Below are positions 57,791-64,000 of a DNA stretch of 64,000 nucleotides, piece after piece. This stretch comes from Sphingomonas sp. Its GTDB lineage: Bacteria; Pseudomonadota; Alphaproteobacteria; Sphingomonadales; Sphingomonadaceae. The first letter of the stretch is position 1. Each line of letters opens with the position of its first letter. A model generated the notes under the pieces. It was given only the letters and a program-made list of their open reading frames with translations, did not search any database and was not told the DNA's origin. Position numbers and translations under genes: made by a program. Location of the stretch: the NCBI RefSeq assembly GCF_026460985.1, contig NZ_JAPKNM010000071.1:1-64000 (forward strand). Reading direction: 5' to 3'.

Positions 57791-59097
57791 TACACCGCCT
57801 TCAGCGCTTCCTCGAAATCGGAGATCAGGTCGTCGGCATCCTCGACGCCGATCGAGATACGCACCAGATTGTCGGTGATCCCCAGCGCCTGCTTGCGCGC
57901 CTCGGGCACCGAGAGGTGAGTCATCCCGGCGGGGTGGCTGGCGAGGGTCTCGGTGCCGCCCAGGCTGACCGCGAGCTTGGCGATCTTGAGGCTGTCGAGG
58001 AAGGCGAAGGCCTCCTTCTCGCCGCCCTTCAGATAGAGCGAGAAGGTCGAGCCGGCGCCGGTGCAGTGGCGGTTGTAGATGTCGGCCTGGCGGCTGCCCG
58101 GTTCGAGGAAGCCGAGATAGCCGACATGCTCGACCTTGTCGTGCCCGCGCAGGAATTCGCAGACCTTGGCGGCGTTCTCGCCGGCGCGGCTCATGCGCAG
58201 CTCGAGCGTCTCGAGGCTGCGGAGCAGCATCCAGGCGGTGTTGGGATCGCAGATCGTGCCGATCGTGTTGCGCATCAGCCGGATCGTGTTGATGTGCTCC
58301 TTGGTGCCGAGCACGCCGCCCGCGACGAGGTCCGAATGGCCGCCGGCATATTTGGTGAGCGAATAGACGACGATGTCGGCGCCCTGCTGGAGCGGCTTGG
58401 CCCAGAGCGGCCCGAGGAAGGTGTTGTCGATCGCGATCGGCGGCTTGGCGCCCTTGAAGATCGCGTCGCGGCTCGCGGCGACGGCTTCGACATCGACGAG
58501 CGCGTTGGTGGGGTTGGCGGGCGATTCTAGATAGATCAGCGCGACATTGCCGCTCGCGGCCTTGCCCAGCACCGCATCGATCTCCTCGCGCGTCGCGCCC
58601 GCCGGGAAGTCGAGCCAATGCACCCCGAAGCGGCCGAGGATGCGCGCGATCAGCGTCTCGGTCGCGGCGTAGAGCGGGCCCGAATGGACGATCGTGTCGC
58701 CCGGCTTGACCATCGACAGGAACAGAGTGGCGATCGCCGACATGCCCGAGGAGAAGGCCAGCGCATCCTCGGCCTCTTCCCACACGGCGAGGCGGTCCTC
58801 GAGGATCTCCTGGTTGGGGCCGTTGAAGCGCGAATAGACCAACCCCTCGGCGCCGCCCGGGCGCTTGCCGGTGACGCCCTCGAAATGGCGCTTGCCGGCG
58901 GCGGCACTGGGGAAGACGAAGGTCGAGGTCAGGAAGATCGGCGGCTTGAGTGACCCTTCGGAGAGCATCGGATCATAGCCATGGCCCATCATCAGCGTCG
59001 AAGGCTTGAGCTTGCGCCCGCCGACCTTCTCGACATTGGCCTTGGGGCGGCGGCGCGGGGTGGCGCCGGTCAGCTCGGCTTCGGTTTCGTCGGTCAT
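57790..59097 (-). CDS. Cys/Met metabolism PLP enzyme (cystathionine gamma-synthase family)
   Basis: Trans-sulfuration-family enzyme of 435 residues. The PLP lysine is Lys249 in VVYSLTKYAGGHSDLVAGGV, with the phosphate-binding FSSGMSAIATL and YLESPANPTNALVDV preceding it. The N-terminal 50 residues are longer than in E. coli MetB and basic (RRRPKANVEKVGGRKLKPST). The activity may be cystathionine gamma-synthase or methionine gamma-lyase; sequence alone does not decide. The stop is at the MITE-like element boundary. It is followed, in the minus direction, only by that element. Confidence 0.87.
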   Translation of the reverse strand: MTDETEAELTGATPRRRPKANVEKVGGRKLKPSTLMMGHGYDPMLSEGSLKPPIFLTSTFVFPSAAAGKRHFEGVTGKRPGGAEGLVYSRFNGPNQEILEDRLAVWEEAEDALAFSSGMSAIATLFLSMVKPGDTIVHSGPLYAATETLIARILGRFGVHWLDFPAGATREEIDAVLGKAASGNVALIYLESPANPTNALVDVEAVAASRDAIFKGAKPPIAIDNTFLGPLWAKPLQQGADIVVYSLTKYAGGHSDLVAGGVLGTKEHINTIRLMRNTIGTICDPNTAWMLLRSLETLELRMSRAGENAAKVCEFLRGHDKVEHVGYLGFLEPGSRQADIYNRHCTGAGSTFSLYLKGGEKEAFAFLDSLKIAKLAVSLGGTETLASHPAGMTHLSVPEARKQALGITDNLVRISIGVEDADDLISDFEEALKAV

Positions 59098-59145
59098 GGG
59101 GCTCTCCGGTTTCTCGTTTGAGCGTTTCCTAGCCGAAGAACCGTT

Positions 59146-59910
59146 TCAATTGATACCAATTATCGCGATCTGCCGGCCATAATCGGGTTCGCCGCGATGC
59201 GTCGCGCGGCGGAAGCTGTAGAAACGGCTCTCGTCGGAATAAGTGTCGAGGCCGAGCGTCTCGACGGTACGGATCCCCGCCGCGGCGAGGCGGTGCGCGA
59301 CATAGGCTTCGAGGTCGAACTGGAAATGCCCCGGCTTGCCGTCGGCGAAGAAGCGTTCGTTGGCGGGATCGGTTTCGGCGAAGCGGCGGAAGAAGCCGGA
59401 ATCGACTTCGTAGCTGGCGCGGGCGATGCACGGGCCCACCGCGGCGGCGATGCGCTCGCGCCGGGCACCCAGCGTCTCCATCAGCGCGATCGTCGAATCG
59501 GTGACGCCGCCGATCGCGCCCTTCCACCCGGCATGCGCCGCGCCGACCACGCCGGCCTCGCGATCGGCGAGAAGCACCGGCGCGCAATCGGCGGTGAGGA
59601 TGCCGAGCGCCAGCCCGGGCCGATCGGTGACGAGCGCGTCGGCATGCGGGCGGAGTCGCTCCTCGAACGGCTCGATCACCGCGACGGCATCGGGCGAATG
59701 GACCTGGAACACCGTGGCGAGGCGCCCGCCGGGAATCACCGCGTCGGTCGCGCGGCGGCGATTCTCGGCGATCAGCGCGGGATCGTCGGCCGATCCGGTG
59801 CCGACGTTGAGCCCGGCGAGGATGCCGGTCGAGACGCCGCCGCGCCGGCCGAGGAAACCGTGCGCGACGCCTTCCAGCGCGCGGGCGCGGATGGCCTCGA
59901 CCTGGCTCAC
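59146..59910 (-). CDS. pgeF: PgeF/YfiH-type polyphenol oxidase, purine nucleosidase-like
   Basis: Protein of 254 residues of the multicopper-polyphenol-oxidase-like (DUF152) family. Known members correct UDP-MurNAc-peptide errors (PgeF) or act on purine nucleosides (LACC1). Conserved blocks are VFQVHSPDAVAVIEP, ILTADCAPVLLADREAGVVGAAHAGWKGA (in outline) and AVGPCIARASYEVDSGF, holding the Cys and His ligands. The GTG start overlaps the GNAT stop by four bases (GTGA). It is the last gene of the lgt-midA-GNAT-pgeF run and ends 48 bp after the PLP enzyme start. Confidence 0.9.
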   Translation of the reverse strand: MSQVEAIRARALEGVAHGFLGRRGGVSTGILAGLNVGTGSADDPALIAENRRRATDAVIPGGRLATVFQVHSPDAVAVIEPFEERLRPHADALVTDRPGLALGILTADCAPVLLADREAGVVGAAHAGWKGAIGGVTDSTIALMETLGARRERIAAAVGPCIARASYEVDSGFFRRFAETDPANERFFADGKPGHFQFDLEAYVAHRLAAAGIRTVETLGLDTYSDESRFYSFRRATHRGEPDYGRQIAIIGIN

Positions 59911-60410
59911 AGGTCGAGGCTCAGGAGGCGGTCGTCGTCGACATGATTGCCGACGCGGAACTCGTATCTGCCGATCTCGCGGAATCCGCGGCGCTCGTAG
60001 AAGCGCCGGGCGCGGTGATTGTCGACAAAGACGCTGAGCACCATGTGCGCGGCGCCGCGGGCGCGGGCGGTGTCCGCCGCCCAGTCCATCAGCGCCTGCG
60101 CCGCGCCGCTGCCCTTGCCGCGCTCCCGCAGATAGAATTGGCGCAACTCGATCGTGGGTGCGACGGGCTCGACCGGGAGGGTGACCGGGCCGATCTTGCA
60201 ATAGCCGAGCAGGCCGCCCTCATCCTCGACGACCCGCAAGGCGAGCCCCGGCGTGGCGAATTCCTCCTCCCAGGAAGCGGGGGTGAACTTGCCGAGGAAG
60301 GCGGCGAGGTCGGCGGGCGCGTAGAGATGGCCGAAGGTCGCGGTGAAGCTCTCGCGGAACAGCGCATCGACCGCGGGGAGATCGGCTGCCGTGGCGTCGC
60401 GATAGTGCAT
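59907..60410 (-). CDS. GNAT family N-acetyltransferase
   Basis: Acetyltransferase of 167 residues. MHYRDATAADLPAVDALFRESF is the usual GNAT opening. The acetyl-CoA site is QFYLRERGKGSGAAQALMDWAADTA (in outline), and VFVDNHRARRFYERRGFREIG is the C-terminal motif. The start at 60410 has GGGGACG upstream; an ATG seven codons earlier overlaps the methyltransferase stop as ATGA and is also possible. The target is unknown. It is coupled to pgeF by a four-base overlap. Confidence 0.88.
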   Translation of the reverse strand: MHYRDATAADLPAVDALFRESFTATFGHLYAPADLAAFLGKFTPASWEEEFATPGLALRVVEDEGGLLGYCKIGPVTLPVEPVAPTIELRQFYLRERGKGSGAAQALMDWAADTARARGAAHMVLSVFVDNHRARRFYERRGFREIGRYEFRVGNHVDDDRLLSLDL

Positions 60411-60427
60411 TGGCGTCCCCATCTCCG

Positions 60428-61531
60428 TCATTCGAACCCCGCCGGCACCGGCCAGCCGGGCGCGGTGAGCGCGATCACCTTGAACAACTCGCCCATCGCC
60501 GCGTCGCCGACCAGCCGGTCGCGATCGGCTGCGAGCGCCTCGGCGCGTTCGGGTGCCGCCTTGGCGAGCGCCTCGGTCCGCGCCTCGATGCCGAGCGCGC
60601 GGAGGAACGCGCCCTGGGTCACCGGGCCGTGGACGACCAGCCCTTCGGCCTCGGCGGCTTCCTTGAGCGTCGCGAAGTCGACATGTGCGGTGAGGTCGGC
60701 CTCGCCGGGCTGGTCGAACGGGTTGGCATATTGGTGGCCGCGCACCGCCTGGAAAGTGTCGCCGATCGCCGGGCCTTCATAGCCGTAATCGACGATCAGC
60801 GCCGCGCCGCCCTGCGCGAGCAGCCGCTGCGCCAGTCCGCGCAGCACCGCGACGCTCGCCGGCGAGGTCTCGAGGATCGAGCCCGGCTCGGCATGGAGCA
60901 AATGCCTGGGGATGATCATGTCGAAGCTGCGGTCGCCCGCGATCGGCAGGAACAGGGTGTCCTGGCACGCCACCAGCCGCTCGCGCCAGCCGTTGCCCGT
61001 CGCGACCAACTGGCGGATCGGCAGCGCGTCGAAGAATTCGTTGGCGACGACGAGCAGCGGCATGTCCTCGGGCAGGCCGATCAGGTCGAGATGCCATTCG
61101 GCGTGCGGCACGCGCTCGGCCTGGGCGGCGCGCAGCGTCGGGCTGGTCTCGACCAGATCGACCCCAGGCTCGAGCCCCGCCTTCGCCATTGCCCGCAGCG
61201 CGTCGGCGGCGAGCGTGCCGCGGCCGGGCCCGAGCTCGACATAGCGCGACGCCGGACGTCCGGCGCGATCCCAGAGGTCGGCGAGCCACAGCCCGATCAG
61301 CTCGCCGAACATTTGGCTGATCTCGGGCGCGGTGGTGAAGTCGCCGCGCGCGCCCAGCGGATCGCGCGTCGCGTAATAGTGCGCGTTGGCGGCGGCCATG
61401 AACTGCGACAGCGGGATCGGCCCGGCGAGCGTGATCGCGCGGGCGAGCCGATCGGCGAGCATCGGCTCGGCGGCGTTGCCGCTACGCTGCTCCGCCGAGG
61501 CGGCGAGGGGATTGTCGCTATCGGTCATCAT
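60428..61531 (-). CDS. MidA/NDUFAF7-family SAM-dependent methyltransferase
   Basis: Class I methyltransferase of 367 residues. The N-terminal GPIPLSQFMAAANAHYYATRDPLGARGDFTTAPEISQMFGELIG (in outline) is the DUF185 signature. The SAM motif is YVELGPGRGTLAADALRAM. NDUFAF7 methylates an arginine of a complex I subunit in mitochondria, and bacterial homologues are thought to act on NuoD, so a complex I assembly role is plausible here. It lies 18 bp after lgt and is close to the GNAT gene downstream, so the four genes are likely co-transcribed. Confidence 0.92.
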   Translation of the reverse strand: MMTDSDNPLAASAEQRSGNAAEPMLADRLARAITLAGPIPLSQFMAAANAHYYATRDPLGARGDFTTAPEISQMFGELIGLWLADLWDRAGRPASRYVELGPGRGTLAADALRAMAKAGLEPGVDLVETSPTLRAAQAERVPHAEWHLDLIGLPEDMPLLVVANEFFDALPIRQLVATGNGWRERLVACQDTLFLPIAGDRSFDMIIPRHLLHAEPGSILETSPASVAVLRGLAQRLLAQGGAALIVDYGYEGPAIGDTFQAVRGHQYANPFDQPGEADLTAHVDFATLKEAAEAEGLVVHGPVTQGAFLRALGIEARTEALAKAAPERAEALAADRDRLVGDAAMGELFKVIALTAPGWPVPAGFE

Positions 61532-61549
61532 TCCAGACGAACTCGTGCC

Positions 61550-62434
61550 TCAGGCCACGCTCTCCGAACCGGCGATCGGCTCGACCCGCTTGCGGCGGCG
61601 CTTGGCGGTGGCGATCAGATAGATGCCGCCCACGATCATCGGAATGCACAGCCACTGGCCCATATGCAGCCCCGTGGCATCCACAAGCCACACCAATTGC
61701 GCGTCGGGCTCGCGGAAGAACTCGACGAAGAAGCGGCACAGGCCGTAGCCGAGCACGAAGATGCCGACGAGCTTGCCCGGCTGGTAGCGCGAATCAGTGC
61801 GCCAGAAGAAGAACCAGAGCACAATGAAGAGCAGCAGACCCTCGAGCCCCGCCTCGTAGAGCTGGCTCGGATGCCGCGCGGGCTCGATCTGGCCGGTCTG
61901 GACGGTGTTGCGGAAGACGATCGCCCAGGGGACGTCGGTCGGCTTGCCCCAGAGCTCGCCGTTCACGAAATTGGCGAGACGCCCGAAGAACAGCCCGAAG
62001 GGGGCACAGCAGGCGACGTAATCGTGGATGCGCAGCCAATCCAGGCCCTGCCGGCGCGCGAGCAGGATGATCGCGATCGTGGTGCCGATCACGCCGCCAT
62101 GGAAGGACATGCCGCCGTCCCAGAGGCGGAGGATCTGGAGCGGCGCCTCGACGATCATGTCCGGCGCGTAGAACAAGACATAGCCGATCCTGCCACCGAG
62201 GATGATGCCGAGTGTCGCGTAGAAGACCAGATCGTCCGCATGGCGCCGTGCCATCGGCGCGCCGGGCTCGCGCAGCAGGCGGAGCAGATACCACCAGCCG
62301 ATCAGGATGCCGGCGATATAGGCCAGCGAATACCATTTGATGTCGAAGAAGCCGAGCGGGATGGCGACGGGCGAGAGCCCGAGATCCTTGAAATGGATGT
62401 GATCGCCGGCGGCGGCGAGGAGGTGGAGCAGCAC
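61550..62434 (-). CDS. lgt: Prolipoprotein diacylglyceryl transferase
   Basis: Inner-membrane enzyme that adds diacylglycerol to the lipobox Cys of prolipoproteins, 294 residues, about seven helices. The family signature [17 protein letters not shown] is intact, and the catalytic-region [12 protein letters not shown] and [15 protein letters not shown] [13 protein letters not shown] are present. The GTG start at 62434 with GGGGAACG upstream begins close to the conserved [10 protein letters not shown]; a longer start lacks homology. It is the first gene of the lgt-midA-GNAT-pgeF run and acts on the several lipoproteins encoded in the window. Confidence 0.95.
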   Translation of the reverse strand: MLLHLLAAAGDHIHFKDLGLSPVAIPLGFFDIKWYSLAYIAGILIGWWYLLRLLREPGAPMARRHADDLVFYATLGIILGGRIGYVLFYAPDMIVEAPLQILRLWDGGMSFHGGVIGTTIAIILLARRQGLDWLRIHDYVACCAPFGLFFGRLANFVNGELWGKPTDVPWAIVFRNTVQTGQIEPARHPSQLYEAGLEGLLLFIVLWFFFWRTDSRYQPGKLVGIFVLGYGLCRFFVEFFREPDAQLVWLVDATGLHMGQWLCIPMIVGGIYLIATAKRRRKRVEPIAGSESVA

Positions 62435-62544
62435 GGTCTTGTCGTTCCCCGGCAATCGTTCTGCGCCCGCGATAGAACAGCCGCGCGGCAAACCCAAGGC
62501 CGCAATGGCTGGCGCGGGGCGAAGTCGCGCGATAGAGCGAGGCG

Positions 62545-64000
62545 ATGGCGGTGAACCTCAGCGCGCGCACCAGGCTCGACCGGCGGACATTGCTGGTCGG
62601 CGGCGGCGTCGGCGTGGGGCTGGTCGTGGCCTGGGCGGCCTGGCCGCGCACCTGGCTCCCCAACCTCACCGCCGCGCCCGGCGAGAGCCTGTTCGGCGCG
62701 TGGATCAAGATCGGCACCGACGGCCATGTCTCGGTGGCGGTGCCGCAATGCGAGGAGGGGCAGGGGGTCTATACCGCGCTGCCCCAGATCGTCGCCGATG
62801 CGCTCGGCGCGGACTGGAAGATGGTGGGCGTCGAGCCCGCGCCGCTCAATCCGCTCTACGCCAACCAGCTCGCCGCCGAGGAACTGTTCGAGGCGGCGCT
62901 CGGCAAAATGCCCGCGTCGCTCCGGCGCAGCTTCGTCCGGCGCTCGGGGCTGATGCTCACCGGCGCCTCGACGTCGATCCGCAATTTCGAAGGCGAGCTC
63001 CGCCAGGCCGGCGCCGCGGCGCGGGCGCTGCTGTGCAAGGCGGCGGCCAAGCGCTGGGGCGTCGACTGGGAGAGCTGCGGGACCTTCAACGGGCTGGTCT
63101 ATCAGGGCAGCCACAAGCTCGGCTTCGGCGCGCTCGCCGCCGAGGCCGCGGAGCAGGACCTTCCCGGCGAGGTCCCGCAGCGCGCCGGCGACGGGCCGCG
63201 GCTCCACGGCCAGCCGCTGCCGCGGCTCGACGCGCCGTCCAAGGTCGACGGCAGCGCCAATTACGCGGCCGATATCCGCCTGCCCGACATGGTCTTCGCC
63301 TCGATCCGCCAGGGCCCGGTCGGCGAGACCGGGCTGGTCAAGGTCGACCGCGCCGCCGCCGATCGCATCCCCGGCATGCTCGCGGTGGTGACGACCGACG
63401 ACTGGGTCGCCGCGGTCGCCAATAATTGGTGGGCGGCCGACCGCGCGATCGACGCGATGCGGCCGCGCTTCCGCACGCCCGAGGAAGTGGTCAACAGCGA
63501 CACGATCGAGCAGGCGTTGAGCGCCGCGTTCGACGGCGCGGGCAAGCGCATGGCGGAGGCGGGCGACCTCGCGTCGCAGTTCCGCGGGGCGGAGGTCGTC
63601 GCCGCCGAATATCGCGTCGGGCTGGCGCTGCACGCGCCGCTCGAGCCGATGACCGCCACCGCGGTCCATCGCGACGGCCGGTTGACCTTGTGGCTGCCGA
63701 CCCAGGCTCCCGGGCTCGCCCGCGCCGCCGCCGCGCGCGCCGCGGGGATCGCCGAGACCTCGGTGATCCTCCACCCGACGATGGCGGGCGGATCGTTCGG
63801 CGCGAAGCTCGAAACCGATGCGGCTGCGCAGGCGGCATTGCTCGCGATGCGGATCGGCCGCCCGGTGCAGCTCACCTGGTCGCGCGGCGAGGATTTCCGG
63901 CGCGACCGCTTCCGCCCCGCCGCCGCGGGGCGGATGACCGCGCGGCTCAACCCGCAGAAGCAGCTCAGCGGCTGGCTCGCCAAGATCGCCGCACCCGCCG
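62545..64000 (+). CDS. Molybdopterin-binding subunit of an aldehyde/isoquinoline oxidoreductase, 5' part
   Basis: Large subunit of a xanthine-dehydrogenase-family enzyme, cut by the right edge; 485 residues are visible and no stop occurs. The N-terminus [21 protein letters not shown] has a twin-arginine-type signal, which fits the exported IorB/isoquinoline oxidoreductase group. [38 protein letters not shown] (in outline) and [22 protein letters not shown] [19 protein letters not shown] are family segments. [15 protein letters not shown] is a molybdopterin-site motif. The start has GAGCGAGG upstream. It is divergent from lgt. Cofactor insertion could use the XdhC/MocA pair at 35470-36964. Confidence 0.9.
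   Translation, partial: MAVNLSARTRLDRRTLLVGGGVGVGLVVAWAAWPRTWLPNLTAAPGESLFGAWIKIGTDGHVSVAVPQCEEGQGVYTALPQIVADALGADWKMVGVEPAPLNPLYANQLAAEELFEAALGKMPASLRRSFVRRSGLMLTGASTSIRNFEGELRQAGAAARALLCKAAAKRWGVDWESCGTFNGLVYQGSHKLGFGALAAEAAEQDLPGEVPQRAGDGPRLHGQPLPRLDAPSKVDGSANYAADIRLPDMVFASIRQGPVGETGLVKVDRAAADRIPGMLAVVTTDDWVAAVANNWWAADRAIDAMRPRFRTPEEVVNSDTIEQALSAAFDGAGKRMAEAGDLASQFRGAEVVAAEYRVGLALHAPLEPMTATAVHRDGRLTLWLPTQAPGLARAAAARAAGIAETSVILHPTMAGGSFGAKLETDAAAQAALLAMRIGRPVQLTWSRGEDFRRDRFRPAAAGRMTARLNPQKQLSGWLAKIAAPA

Overview
The window is a stretch of chromosome from a high-GC alphaproteobacterium, most likely a sphingomonad (Sphingomonas or a close relative). The evidence is the codon use, the arrangement of TCA-cycle genes, a class I PHA synthase with its phasin, a NodT-type outer-membrane efflux protein, and the protein relatives recognised here. 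No rRNA, tRNA, phage, conjugative element or CRISPR array was seen. Genes are tightly packed, often with 1-14 bp overlaps, and every gene called is intact except groEL (cut by the left edge) and a molybdenum hydroxylase (cut by the right edge).

Left part (1-7.4 kb): groES-groEL read leftwards from a promoter with a perfect CIRCE operator. They are followed by a DUF2189 membrane protein, SppA peptidase with an overlapping acetyltransferase, a TRIC/UPF0126 membrane protein, a YoaK-like protein and a secreted serine hydrolase. 7.4-26.1 kb is a TCA-cycle supercluster on the minus strand: sdhC-sdhD-sdhA, sdhB-thioesterase, zapE, mdh, sucD, sucA, sucB and lpdA. It is interrupted by accessory genes: an ArsR/SDR pair and a C13 caspase-like peptidase between sdhA and sdhB, a family 2 glycosidase between zapE and mdh, and a DUF433/DUF5615 toxin-antitoxin-like pair between sucB and lpdA. 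sucC is not in the window.

Middle (26.4-41.8 kb): two tandem soluble chemotaxis-type transducers with nearly identical signalling halves, an SDR, prmA, phenylalanine hydroxylase, a DUF2459 protein and hydrolase, a lipoprotein, a glycerophosphodiesterase, the molybdenum-enzyme accessory pair XdhC/MocA, and a four-gene MacAB-type efflux system with its outer-membrane channel. Right part (42-64 kb): acetyl-CoA synthetase, an orphan DNase I-fold protein, a peptide transporter, nitroreductase-GntR, an AlaC-type aminotransferase, phaC-phasin with PhaR-like operator sites, clpS, murA, a GH92 mannosidase, an SGNH esterase, a Cys/Met-metabolism PLP enzyme, and a tightly coupled lgt-midA-GNAT-pgeF cluster. 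A Tat-exported molybdopterin subunit closes the window.

The most distinctive feature is a dense set of at least 14 intergenic palindromic repeats in about four families. One family (three copies, 184-188 bp) has terminal inverted repeats next to TA dinucleotides, like a MITE, and its ends form the TAG stop codons of three neighbouring genes. Others lie just upstream of the ribosome-binding sites of sucA, sucD and zapE, and one carries a nested 66-bp element that can fold as a three-way junction.
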